Below, in pieces: positions 1 through 5,402 of a stretch of 5,402 bases of DNA. Below the pieces are notes generated by a model. It searched no databases. It saw only the letters and a list, made by a program, of their open reading frames with translations, and had not been told where the DNA came from. This stretch comes from Actinomycetes bacterium. Lineage in GTDB: Bacteria; Actinomycetota; Acidimicrobiia; Acidimicrobiales; Microtrichaceae. The stretch is from assembly GCA_023423215.1 (NCBI GenBank), contig JAFAFZ010000439.1, positions 1 through 5,402 on the forward strand, in the 5' to 3' direction. The translations under genes and the position numbers were made by a program. Positions within the stretch are counted from its first letter, which is position 1, and each line of letters begins with the position of its first letter.

Positions 1-1
1 T

Positions 2-25
2 GAGCCGCCGCGCGCACGTCGGCTC
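2..25. repeat. GC-rich inverted repeat at left edge, possible terminator of an upstream gene
   Basis: GAGCCG (2-7) is repeated in inverse as CGGCTC (20-25), giving a six-base-pair stem. After one mismatch, two more pairs can form (C9-G18, G10-C17). The first three bases of the window are TGA, so a + strand gene could end here with its stop codon running into the stem. No T-rich tract follows, and the upstream gene is not visible, so the terminator role is only a suggestion. In such GC-rich DNA a six-base stem can also arise by chance. Confidence 0.25.
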
Positions 26-62
26 GCCGGCGGTCGCGTCACCACCCGCCCGCTCCGGACGT

Positions 63-69
63 GGGAGGA
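63..69 (+). promoter_or_regulatory. Ribosome binding site of the lemA-family gene
   Basis: GGGAGGA lies seven bases before the ATG at 77. It is a strong Shine-Dalgarno match and supports that ATG as the start, which puts the membrane anchor at residue 1. I see no convincing -10/-35 pair in bases 1-62, so the promoter is probably to the left of the window or too weak to recognise. Confidence 0.75.
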
Positions 70-76
70 TCCCCGC

Positions 77-634
77 ATGCTGATCGTCGTCATCATCATC
101 GTGGTCGTGCTGGTCGTGGCGGTGGCGCTGCTCGTCATCACGGGCCTGAACCGGCTGCGCACGCAGCGCGTGTCGGTGGACGAGGCGTTCGCCGGCATCG
201 ACGTGCAGCTCACCCGGCGCGCCGACCTCATCCCCAACCTGGTCGAGACGGTGAAGGGCTACGCATCGCACGAGAGCGGCACGCTCGAGGCGGTCACGAA
301 GGCTCGCAACGACGCCCAGCAGGCGTCGACGGTGAGCGAGGCCGCAGCGGCGGACGGCGAGATGCGCCAGGCGCTGGCCAACGTCTTCGCGCTGGCCGAG
401 GCGTACCCCGACCTGAAGGCCTCGGCCAACTTCCAGCAGCTCCAGACCGAGCTCGCCCGCACCGAGGACCAGCTCGCCTTCGCACGGCAGTACTACAACG
501 ACGCCGTCTCGACGTTGAACCGCTCGCTGGTCACGATCCCGTGGTCGCTCTTCGCCGGCATGTCGGGCGTCGAGAAGGGCGTGTTCTACGACGCCCCGGA
601 CGCGAACACCGCGCCGCCCCAGGTCTCGTTCTGA
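77..634 (+). CDS. lemA: LemA family membrane protein
   Basis: This is a 185-residue protein of the LemA family, whose molecular function is still poorly defined. The usual architecture is one N-terminal membrane anchor followed by a long alpha-helical domain. Here residues 1-22 are an almost unbroken run of Val, Ile, Leu and Ala, forming one transmembrane segment. Family hallmarks follow in order: the RRADLIPNLVETVKGYASHE block (about 48-66), NFQQLQTELARTEDQLAFARQYYNDAV (about 118-144), which is the most conserved part of LemA proteins, and a C-terminal IPWSLFAGM...KGVFYDAP region (about 154-174). Length is normal for the family. Charged residues follow the anchor (RLRTQR), but topology cannot be settled from sequence. 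The ATG at 77 is backed by a strong ribosome binding site. LemA genes often sit beside a DUF2207 or HtpX-type protease gene. Neither is downstream here, since the next gene is convergent. The family assignment is secure; the biological role is not. Confidence 0.95.
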   Translation: MLIVVIIIVVVLVVAVALLVITGLNRLRTQRVSVDEAFAGIDVQLTRRADLIPNLVETVKGYASHESGTLEAVTKARNDAQQASTVSEAAAADGEMRQALANVFALAEAYPDLKASANFQQLQTELARTEDQLAFARQYYNDAVSTLNRSLVTIPWSLFAGMSGVEKGVFYDAPDANTAPPQVSF

Positions 635-651
635 CCGACCAGGTCGCTCAG
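631..651. terminator. Inverted repeat spanning both stop codons of convergent genes, candidate bidirectional terminator
   Basis: CTGACCGAC (631-639) pairs with GTCGCTCAG (643-651) around a CAG loop, with one C-C mismatch, giving two four-base-pair helices. The left arm contains the stop codon of the lemA-family gene (632-634) and the right arm contains that of the META-domain lipoprotein (648-650, read on the - strand). The two genes are only 13 bases apart, so this is the natural place for a shared terminator. There is no poly-T run on either strand, and the stem is short, so the termination role is an inference. Confidence 0.35.
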
Positions 652-1466
652 TCCGAGGCGCGCACGGCCACGACGTCGGTGCGCCCCTCGTCGTCGAGGA
701 GCGTGAGCCGGTCGGTCACCTCGACGCGCGTGGCCGACCCGAGGGCGGCGAGGAGCGCTCGGTCCTGGTCCTCGACGGCGGAAGGGCACCCCTCCGGCGC
801 CGCGCCCGGCGCGTCCACCGAGATGGCGGAGCCGTCCACGGCCCAGGTCGCCGTGGTCGGCTCGCAGCCGGCCGAGACCTCGAGCGTGCCGTCCGCGGCG
901 AACGAGAGCGACGGATCGGTGCCCTCGACCGGCGTCACGAGTGCGTCGCCGGTCCGGATCGACGTGACCGTCCAGGTGTCGACGATCGAGCGTTCCACGT
1001 CGATCCGATCGAAGACGAGGGTGACGTCGTCGCCGGTCAGCACCACCCGGTCGCGATCGGTGACGTCGACCGTGTCCACCGCGGCGAGCGCCGCCAGGTA
1101 CGCGGTCTCGGCGTCCGAGATCGCCCGGTCGCAGCCCACCATCGTCGTGGTCAACGGTCCGATCTCGATCGAGTCGCCTGCGGCGTCGAACCGCCCGCGG
1201 TAGGTGTTGCAGGGCGCCTGACCGGTCACCACGTCGTCGTCGAAGGCCAGGGTGGTGATCGCCCCGGTCCGGATCCGGGGATCGCTCTCCTCGGGGTCGA
1301 GCACCCACGTGTGGGCTTCGAGCGCCTGGGTCGTGTCCGGCAGGCCTTGCGTGGCGCTCAAGGTGTCCTCGGCGGTGGGCGTCGCGCAGGCGGCGAGAGC
1401 GATCGACGCGGCGAGGGTCGCCACCACCACGGTGCGACGCGGGTTCCGGGCGTGCAGGGCGGACAT
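648..1466 (-). CDS. Secreted lipoprotein with two META (HslJ-like) domains
   Basis: This is a predicted 272-residue lipoprotein. Residues 1-26 form a lipoprotein signal peptide: Arg-rich start (ARNPRR), hydrophobic core, then a lipobox LAAC with the lipidated Cys at 27. The mature part appears to hold two tandem META domains, the fold of the E. coli heat-shock protein HslJ. The first spans about 50-155 (WVL, CNTYRGRF at 86-93, VGCDRA at 110-115). The second spans about 162-265 (TWTVTSI, LEVSAGCE at 195-202, EGCPSA at 225-230). Each repeat has one Cys pair exactly 26 residues apart (86/112 and 201/227), suggesting a disulfide in each domain. An in-frame GTG at 1515-1517 would overlap the upstream antiporter gene. 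The ATG at 1464-1466 is preferred because GGAG lies six bases before it and the signal peptide then has normal length. The gene follows the antiporter gene by 13 bases, so co-transcription is likely. Function is unknown; HslJ-type domains have been linked to envelope or stress phenotypes. Confidence 0.85.
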   Translation of the reverse strand: MSALHARNPRRTVVVATLAASIALAACATPTAEDTLSATQGLPDTTQALEAHTWVLDPEESDPRIRTGAITTLAFDDDVVTGQAPCNTYRGRFDAAGDSIEIGPLTTTMVGCDRAISDAETAYLAALAAVDTVDVTDRDRVVLTGDDVTLVFDRIDVERSIVDTWTVTSIRTGDALVTPVEGTDPSLSFAADGTLEVSAGCEPTTATWAVDGSAISVDAPGAAPEGCPSAVEDQDRALLAALGSATRVEVTDRLTLLDDEGRTDVVAVRASD

Positions 1467-1472
1467 GGTCGA

Positions 1473-1476
1473 CTCC
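1473..1476 (-). promoter_or_regulatory. Ribosome binding site that decides the lipoprotein start
   Basis: Read on the - strand this is GGAG, within ACGGAGTC, six bases before the ATG at 1464-1466. It lies in the short gap after the antiporter stop codon (1480-1482). It favours the ATG over the GTG at 1515-1517, which would add 17 residues before the signal peptide. Confidence 0.65.
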
Positions 1477-1479
1477 GTC

Positions 1480-2931
1480 TCAGATCGTGATCCAACCGGC
1501 GGCGAGGCTGACGACACCGACCACGGCGGCGATCACCGAGAACGCCAGGATGGCCGGTTCGGCCCCGGCGAAGAGGGTGCGCCCCTGCTCGCGTCGGGCC
1601 ATGACGAAGAGGATCGTGCCGGGCGCGTAGATGACGAAGGACAGGAGCATGTACTTCGGTCCGGCCGCGTAGAGCAGGAACAACGTGTACAGGGTGGCCA
1701 GGACGGCGACGGCCACCTCTCTGGCTCGGGAGGTCGTCGAGGGCTCGGCGTCCCCGCCCCGACCCAGCGCGAGCATCAGGGCGTAGCCCGACGCCAGCAC
1801 GAACGGGATCAGCGTCAGCGCACTCGTCATGTTGAGGGCGAGGTCGAACGCGTCCTCGGACGCCATCGTCACGACGAGCATGACCTGGATGAGGGCCGTC
1901 GACATGACGAGCGACGCGACGGGTGCGCCCCTCCCGTTCACCCGCCGGAGGAAGCGGGGCATGTCGTCGTCCTTCGCCGCGACGAAGAGCACCTCGGCCG
2001 CCATCAGCGTCCACGCCAGGTACGCGCCCAGCACCGACACGATGAGTCCCACGCTGATGAACACCGCACCCCAGCCGCCGACGGCGTGCTCGAGCACGCC
2101 CGCCATCGACGGTTGGCGCATCTCGGCCAGCTCGGCACGCGGCACGACGCCGTAGGACACGATCGTGACGCTCGCGAAGGTCGCCAGCACGCCGAGGAAG
2201 CCGAGCACGGTCGCGCGACCGACGTCCTCACGCCGTCGCGCCTTGCGCGAGTAGACGCTCGCACCCTCGACGCCGAGGAACACGAAGACCGTGACGAGCA
2301 TCGTGCCGTTGACCTGGTCGAACAGGCCGCCGAGGCCCGTGCCGCTCATGTTCGAGGTGAAGACGTCCCAGTCGAGGTACACGGCGCACAGGACGACGAA
2401 GACGAGGATCGGGATCACCTTCGCCACGGTGACGACCTTGTTGATCGCCGCGGCCTCCTCCGTCCCTCTGCGGACGAGCGCCGCGAAGCCCCAGATGCCG
2501 ACGGTCGACAACGCGACGGCGGGCAGCGTGTTGCCCTCTCCGAGCCACGGTGCCAGCGCGCCGAGCGTCGACATGATGAGGATCCAGTAGGTGACGTTCC
2601 CGACGCACGCGCTCGCCCAGTAGCCGAACGCCGAGAAGAAGCCGACGTACTCGCCGAAGCCGGCCTTCGCGTAGGCGTACACGCCGGAGTCCAGGTCGGG
2701 CTTCCGCAGCGCCAGGCGCTGGAAGACGAACGCCAGCATGAGCATGCCGAGACCGGCGATGGCCCAGGCGATCAGGGCGCCGTACACCCCGGTCTCGGTC
2801 GCGAATCGTCGTGGCAGCGAGAACACGCCGGCGCCGACCATCCCCCCGACCACCATCGCGGTGAGCGTCCCGACGTTGACCCGACCGTCCAGGGCCGTGC
2901 CCTCGGATCGCAGCTCGGTCTCGGACGTCAT
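1480..2931 (-). CDS. arcD: Arginine/ornithine antiporter, ArcD type (APC superfamily)
   Basis: This is a 483-residue multi-pass membrane transporter of the basic amino acid/polyamine antiporter family, about the length of Pseudomonas ArcD. ArcD exchanges external arginine for internal ornithine, feeding the arginine deiminase pathway without net energy cost. Visible signatures are the Gly-rich first helix VGGMVGAGVFSLP (28-40), LAFVFQRLALRKPDLDSGVYAYAKAGFGEYVGF (66-98), EEAAAINKVVTVAKVIP (158-174), VFLGVEGASVYSRKARRREDVGRATVLGF (217-245, with the conserved Glu222 in the helix 6 region), PSMAGVLEHAVGGWGAV (274-290) and LLYAAGPKYMLLSFVIYAPG (419-438). These blocks agree closely with ArcD as I recall it. 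About 12 hydrophobic segments can be counted. GGAAGGGTGGAG precedes the ATG (2935-2946). Divergence from arginine deiminase across 172 bases supports the role. Since no arcB is visible, exchange of arginine for citrulline rather than ornithine is possible. The lipoprotein gene follows 13 bases downstream. Confidence 0.93.
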   Translation of the reverse strand: MTSETELRSEGTALDGRVNVGTLTAMVVGGMVGAGVFSLPRRFATETGVYGALIAWAIAGLGMLMLAFVFQRLALRKPDLDSGVYAYAKAGFGEYVGFFSAFGYWASACVGNVTYWILIMSTLGALAPWLGEGNTLPAVALSTVGIWGFAALVRRGTEEAAAINKVVTVAKVIPILVFVVLCAVYLDWDVFTSNMSGTGLGGLFDQVNGTMLVTVFVFLGVEGASVYSRKARRREDVGRATVLGFLGVLATFASVTIVSYGVVPRAELAEMRQPSMAGVLEHAVGGWGAVFISVGLIVSVLGAYLAWTLMAAEVLFVAAKDDDMPRFLRRVNGRGAPVASLVMSTALIQVMLVVTMASEDAFDLALNMTSALTLIPFVLASGYALMLALGRGGDAEPSTTSRAREVAVAVLATLYTLFLLYAAGPKYMLLSFVIYAPGTILFVMARREQGRTLFAGAEPAILAFSVIAAVVGVVSLAAGWITI

Positions 2932-2934
2932 GGC

Positions 2935-2946
2935 TCCACCCTTCCG
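2935..2946 (-). promoter_or_regulatory. Ribosome binding site of arcD
   Basis: On the - strand the purine-rich GGAAGGGTGGAG ends three bases before the ATG at 2929-2931. The GGAAGG part has the better spacing. It supports the chosen start, which places about 20 hydrophilic residues before the first membrane helix, as is common in this transporter family. Confidence 0.6.
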
Positions 2947-2976
2947 ACGGCCCGCCAGCGCCCACCCCTCGTTCGT

Positions 2977-3005
2977 ACGCTAACCATTGATCGGACACGC
3001 GTCTA
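2977..3005 (-). promoter_or_regulatory. Putative sigma-70-like promoter of arcD and the lipoprotein gene
   Basis: On the - strand, TAGACG (3000-3005) matches four of six bases of the -35 consensus TTGACA. It is followed after 17 bases by TAGCGT (2977-2982), which fits the TAnnnT form common for actinobacterial -10 elements. Transcription would start near 2970, leaving a leader of about 40 bases. The -35 lies inside the palindrome at 2988-3011. This is a match by eye, with no experimental support. Confidence 0.35.
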
Positions 3006-3009
3006 CGAT
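2981..3009 (+). promoter_or_regulatory. arcA: Putative arcA promoter
   Basis: TACGAT (3004-3009) matches four of six bases of TATAAT and keeps the key first, second and last positions. Seventeen bases upstream is TAACCA (2981-2986), a poor -35 with three of six matches. TTGATC (2987-2992) looks more like a -35 but is only 11 bases from the -10, too close for a standard promoter. A weak -35 would suit a promoter needing an activator. The -10 overlaps the right half of the palindrome. The leader would be about 85-90 bases and contain the hairpin at 3025-3039. Confidence 0.3.
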
Positions 3010-3011
3010 CA
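2988..3011. promoter_or_regulatory. Imperfect 24-base palindrome, candidate operator for both arc genes
   Basis: TGATCG (2988-2993) and CGATCA (3006-3011) are perfect inverted half-sites, and the centre, ACGCGT (2997-3002), is itself a palindrome. Only two of the twelve base pairs of the whole element break symmetry. It covers the putative arcD -35 and the putative arcA -10, so a dimeric regulator bound here could repress or coordinate both directions. No regulator gene is in the window and I do not recognise the motif. It is not an FNR/ANR box, because the second half-site is missing at the required spacing. Confidence 0.5.
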
Positions 3012-3024
3012 CGTCGTGCTGCAT

Positions 3025-3039
3025 GGGGGTGCGACCCCC
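3025..3039 (+). promoter_or_regulatory. GC-rich hairpin in the putative arcA leader
   Basis: GGGGGT (3025-3030) pairs perfectly with ACCCCC (3034-3039) around a GCG triloop. If arcA is transcribed from the proposed promoter, this stem sits about 10-25 bases from the 5' end of the mRNA, well before the ribosome binding site. It could protect the transcript's 5' end or act in attenuation. There is no T tract after it, so it is not a normal intrinsic terminator. Confidence 0.4.
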
Positions 3040-3088
3040 TCCGTGCGCGCCCGTGCGGTGCGCCCCGCAGCTCGGACCTGACGACGAC

Positions 3089-3095
3089 AGGAAGG
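3089..3095 (+). promoter_or_regulatory. arcA: Ribosome binding site that decides the arcA start
   Basis: AGGAAGG lies eight bases before the ATG at 3104. The same frame stays open upstream to a TTG at 2987, but that extension lies in the promoter region and its sequence does not resemble the enzyme. The ATG at 3104 is therefore the start. Confidence 0.75.
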
Positions 3096-3103
3096 GCCGC
3101 CGC

Positions 3104-4375
3104 ATGACCGTCGCAGCACCTGGAGCGGGCCGCCGACCCGCCGACGACCACGGGGTCCACTCGGAGGTGGGCAGGCTCCGCAAGGTCCTCGTCTGCTCCC
3201 CGGGCCTGGCGCACGAGCGGCTCACGCCGACGAACTGCGACGACCTGCTCTTCGACGACGTCCTCTGGGTGCAGAACGCCCGAAGGGACCACTTCGACTT
3301 CGTCGACAAGATGCGTGAGCGCGGCGTCGAGGTCGTCGAGCTCCACGACGTCCTGGCGGCGACGGTGTCGGACCCGTCGGCCAGGTCCTGGCTGCTCGAC
3401 CGCAAGATCGTGCCCAACGAGGTGGGTCTCGGTCTCGTCGCCGAGACGCGTGCCTTCCTCGACGCGCTGGAGCCGGAGGCGCTCGCCCGCTACCTGATCG
3501 GCGGCCTGTCCACCGCCGACCTGCCGGCCGACCTCCGGCCCGGCTACGTCGCCCTGGCCCGCGAGTCCACCGGTGTGCGCGAGTACCTGATGCCGCCGCT
3601 GCCCAACACGCTCTACACCCGCGACACCACCTGCTGGATCTACGGCGGGGTCACCCTGAACCCGCTGTACTGGTCCGCGCGGCACGACGAGACGCTCCTG
3701 ATGAAGGCCGTCTACGAGTTCCATCCCGAGTTCGTCGGCTCGACGGTCTGGTGGGGCGATCCGGAGCAGAGCTGGGCCTCCGCCACGCTCGAGGGCGGTG
3801 ACGTGCTGGTGCCCGGCAACGGGGTCGTGCTCATCGGGATGAGCGAGCGATCGTCCCGCCAGGCGATCACGCAGGTCGCGGCGCGGCTGTTCGAGGCCGG
3901 GGCGGCGGAGCGGGTGATCGTCGCCGGCATGCCGAAGCTGCGCTCCGCGATGCACCTCGACACGGTGTTCACCTTCGCCGACCGCGACGTCGCGACGGCC
4001 TACCCGGGCATCGTGGACGGCATCCACCCGTTCACGCTGCGCCCCGACGACTCGGCCAGCGGCGTCGAGGTCACCGAGGAGAGCCGACCCTTCGTCGACG
4101 TCGTCGCCGACGCGCTCGGCATCGACCGGCTGCGCATCGTCGAGACGGGCGGCTCGATCTACGACTCCGAGCGCCAGCAGTGGGACAGCGGGAACAACCT
4201 CGTCAACATCGAACCCGGCGTGGTCGTCGCCTACGACCGCAACACGCACACCAACTCGGCGCTGCGCCACGCGGGCATCGAGGTCATCACGATCGTCGGG
4301 GCGGAGCTCGGTCGGGGCCGTGGCGGAGGACACTGCATGACCTGCCCGCTCGTCCGAGACCCGCTCGACGCCTGA
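3104..4375 (+). CDS. arcA: Arginine deiminase
   Basis: This 423-residue cytoplasmic enzyme hydrolyses L-arginine to L-citrulline and ammonia, the first step of the arginine deiminase pathway. It belongs to the guanidino-group modifying (pentein) superfamily. The N-terminal blocks [16 protein letters not shown] (19-34) and [17 protein letters not shown] (40-56) are typical. The known catalytic set appears complete: Asp174 in LYTRD, Glu230 in EGGD, His284 and Asp286 in MHLD, and the nucleophile Cys411 in [10 protein letters not shown] near the C-terminus. These line up with Asp166, Glu224, His278, Asp280 and Cys406 of the Pseudomonas aeruginosa enzyme, with small constant offsets. Length is normal, with a slightly long N-terminus ([12 protein letters not shown]). 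An active enzyme is expected. arcD is divergent, but ornithine carbamoyltransferase and carbamate kinase genes are absent from the window, so any ATP-yielding part of the pathway would be encoded elsewhere or missing. Citrulline could instead be exported or recycled to arginine. Confidence 0.97.
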   Translation: MTVAAPGAGRRPADDHGVHSEVGRLRKVLVCSPGLAHERLTPTNCDDLLFDDVLWVQNARRDHFDFVDKMRERGVEVVELHDVLAATVSDPSARSWLLDRKIVPNEVGLGLVAETRAFLDALEPEALARYLIGGLSTADLPADLRPGYVALARESTGVREYLMPPLPNTLYTRDTTCWIYGGVTLNPLYWSARHDETLLMKAVYEFHPEFVGSTVWWGDPEQSWASATLEGGDVLVPGNGVVLIGMSERSSRQAITQVAARLFEAGAAERVIVAGMPKLRSAMHLDTVFTFADRDVATAYPGIVDGIHPFTLRPDDSASGVEVTEESRPFVDVVADALGIDRLRIVETGGSIYDSERQQWDSGNNLVNIEPGVVVAYDRNTHTNSALRHAGIEVITIVGAELGRGRGGGHCMTCPLVRDPLDA

Positions 4376-4428
4376 GCGTCCAGCCCCGTCGGCTCGTCGT
4401 GAGCGGCGCGGGTCCGGTCCGTCGTCGC
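4376..4428. other. Short gap between convergent arcA and oxidoreductase genes
   Basis: These 53 bases separate the two stop codons. A four-base-pair stem, GCTC (4392-4395) with GAGC (4401-4404) around a five-base loop, is the only local hairpin I see, and it is too weak to call a terminator. GAGCG at 4374-4378 and CGCTC at 4426-4430 are also complementary but 47 bases apart. A terminator is expected here but cannot be identified. Confidence 0.3.
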
Positions 4429-5402
4429 TCAGCCCGCGCGCACCTCGACGGCGTGCCAGCCGCTGGCGCCGTCCGGCGCGACCGGCGTGCGCTGGTCGGT
4501 CTGGGTGACGCCCTCGCCGTCGGTGGCGCGCACCTGGATGCGGTGCTCACCCGTCGTGGGCGTCCACTCCAGGTGCCACTGCCGCCACGTCGTGGCGGCG
4601 TACTCCTCGCCGAGCTCGGCCTGCTGCCACTCGCCCTCGTCGACGCGGACCTCGACCCGGGTGATGCCCTTGGTCGGCGCCCAGGCGACCCCGGCGATCG
4701 CACGCGGCACGCCCGCGTCGACCGTGGCGCCGGCCCGGGGGGTGTCGATCCGTGACTGCGTCTTGATCGGTCCCTCGACGGCCCAGCCACGCGGGATCCA
4801 GTAGCCCTGGAACTCCTCGAAGGTGGTGAGCTCGATCTCGGAGAGCCACTTCGTCGCGGACACGTAGCCGTAGAGGCCGGGCACGACGAGGCGGGCGGGG
4901 AAGCCGTGGTCGGTCGGCAGCGGCTCGCCGTTCATGCCGACGGCGACGATCGCGTCGCGCCCGTCGAGCACGGCGGTCGGGAAGCCTGCGGTGAACCCGT
5001 CCACGGAGCGGCCCACGATCTGGTCCGCACCGTCGCGCACACCGGCCTCGGCGAGCAGGTCGTCCAGGCGGCAGCCGAGCCAGCGTGCGTTGCCCACCAG
5101 GTCGCCGCCCACCTCGTTCGAGACGCACGCGAGCGTGATGTCCGCCTCGACCATCGGGCGGTCGAGCAGCTCCTCGTAGGTCAACGTGATCGGTCGGTCG
5201 ACGGCGCCGGTCACCTGCAACGTCCAGGACGCGACGTCCACGCTGGGCACGACCAGGGCGGTGTCGATCCGGTAGAAGTCCTCGTTCGGCGTGAAGAACG
5301 GGGCGACCCCGCGCACGCCGACGTCGACGCCCGCGGGCGCCGCCGGCAGCGGCTGGGCGGCCCTGGGCAGCACCACCTTCAGCCGCTCCGCCGCCGCCAC
5401 GC
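4429..5402 (-). CDS. Molybdopterin-dependent oxidoreductase, sulfite oxidase family (N-terminus outside window)
   Basis: The gene is cut by the right edge: 323 complete codons are visible and the frame is still open. The apparent first codon (GTG at 5398-5400) is probably internal. An Ala/Pro-rich linker (about 14-24) leads to a molybdopterin-binding catalytic domain (about 35-195). That domain contains FFTPNEDFYRID (35-46), ITLACVSNEVGGDLVGNARW (88-107) and HGFPARLVVPGLYGYVSATKWLSEIEL (165-191). Cys92 is the expected molybdenum ligand. A C-terminal Mo-co dimerisation domain of immunoglobulin-like fold follows (about 211-321: PIKTQSRIDTP, RVEVRVDEGEWQQAEL, WHLEWTPTTGEHRIQVRATDGEG). No heme domain is present. 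Actinobacterial relatives usually carry several N-terminal membrane helices or a Tat signal before the linker, placing the catalytic part outside the membrane; that would lie beyond the window. The substrate cannot be told from sequence: sulfite, methionine sulfoxide or other oxyanions are possible. It converges on arcA and probably belongs to a transcription unit starting to the right. Confidence 0.92.
   Translation of the reverse strand, partial: VAAAERLKVVLPRAAQPLPAAPAGVDVGVRGVAPFFTPNEDFYRIDTALVVPSVDVASWTLQVTGAVDRPITLTYEELLDRPMVEADITLACVSNEVGGDLVGNARWLGCRLDDLLAEAGVRDGADQIVGRSVDGFTAGFPTAVLDGRDAIVAVGMNGEPLPTDHGFPARLVVPGLYGYVSATKWLSEIELTTFEEFQGYWIPRGWAVEGPIKTQSRIDTPRAGATVDAGVPRAIAGVAWAPTKGITRVEVRVDEGEWQQAELGEEYAATTWRQWHLEWTPTTGEHRIQVRATDGEGVTQTDQRTPVAPDGASGWHAVEVRAG

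Larger units (their letters stand above)
2932..3103. promoter_or_regulatory. Divergent arcD/arcA intergenic control region
   Basis: These 172 bases separate the two arc start codons and must hold both promoters. Contents from left to right: arcD ribosome binding site (2935-2946), possible arcD promoter (2977-3005), imperfect palindrome (2988-3011), possible arcA -10 (3004-3009), GC-rich hairpin (3025-3039), a GC-rich stretch with two CCGTGCG copies ten bases apart (3041 and 3051), and the arcA ribosome binding site (3089-3095). The middle, about 2976-3011, is the least GC-rich part, as expected for promoters in such a genome. Confidence 0.7.

Noticed and set aside
61..1203. A 380-codon + strand frame across the LemA gene and the lipoprotein gene
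   Set aside because: It changes composition abruptly from Arg/His-rich to Ser/Thr/Val-rich at the gene junction, as expected for two unrelated shadow frames joined by chance.
1467..1517. Longer lipoprotein start at the GTG (1515-1517)
   Set aside because: It would overlap the antiporter gene and put 17 polar residues before the signal peptide, while the ATG at 1464-1466 has a well-placed ribosome binding site.
2987..3000. FNR/ANR box, since TTGAT occurs at 2987-2991 and such sites control arginine deiminase operons in some bacteria
   Set aside because: The second half-site ATCAA is absent at the required four-base spacing; the bases there are CACGC.
3041..3057. Two direct copies of CCGTGCG ten bases apart in the arcA leader
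   Set aside because: Seven-base repeats of G and C are expected by chance in this composition, and there is no third copy or flanking symmetry.
1252..3081. A 609-codon open frame on the + strand, opposite arcD and the lipoprotein gene
   Set aside because: Its translation is dominated by Arg, Asp, His, Glu and Gly with no domain, which is typical of the antisense frame of a GC-rich gene. The opposite strand encodes a clear transporter and lipoprotein.
2987..3103. Upstream extension of arginine deiminase from a TTG at 2987
   Set aside because: The extra 39 residues have no resemblance to the family, lie over the putative promoter and hairpin, and a strong ribosome binding site serves the ATG at 3104.
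2228..4333. A 701-codon open frame on the - strand, opposite arcA and crossing into arcD
   Set aside because: It is low-complexity Arg/Asp/Val/Gly-rich sequence with no recognisable family. It overlaps two well-supported genes and the promoter region.

Overview
The window is high-GC DNA with strong G/C preference at third codon positions. All five genes end in TGA, and good Shine-Dalgarno sequences precede the four visible starts. With the protein families present, this points to an actinomycete-type chromosome (Actinomycetota). The genus cannot be read from the sequence alone. No rRNA, tRNA, CRISPR array, insertion sequence or phage gene was seen.

Layout, left to right. Bases 1-76 are a short leader that opens with a TGA triplet and a GC-rich inverted repeat. 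A LemA-family membrane protein follows on the + strand (77-634). It converges, 13 bases apart, on a tandem META/HslJ-domain lipoprotein on the - strand (648-1466). A small inverted repeat carries both stop codons in its arms. Upstream of the lipoprotein, on the same strand and 13 bases away, is a 483-residue ArcD-type arginine/ornithine antiporter (1480-2931). A 172-base divergent control region (2932-3103) separates it from arginine deiminase, arcA (3104-4375), on the + strand. arcA converges on the 3' part of a molybdenum-cofactor oxidoreductase of the sulfite oxidase family (4429 to the right edge, - strand), whose N-terminus lies outside the window.

The central module is arginine catabolism. 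ArcD would bring arginine in, and ArcA would hydrolyse it to citrulline and ammonia. The usual partners arcB (ornithine carbamoyltransferase) and arcC (carbamate kinase) are not in the window. The genes are divergent rather than in an arcDABC-type operon, and arcD appears to be co-transcribed with a lipoprotein gene. The most interesting non-coding element is an imperfect 24-base palindrome (2988-3011). It lies where the putative promoters of both arc genes would overlap, so one regulator could control both directions. A GC-rich hairpin sits in the putative arcA leader just downstream.

The core genes belong to known families. I see no clear evidence of a wholly new system. The points worth checking are the regulatory architecture, the reduced arginine deiminase module and the lipoprotein linked to arcD.
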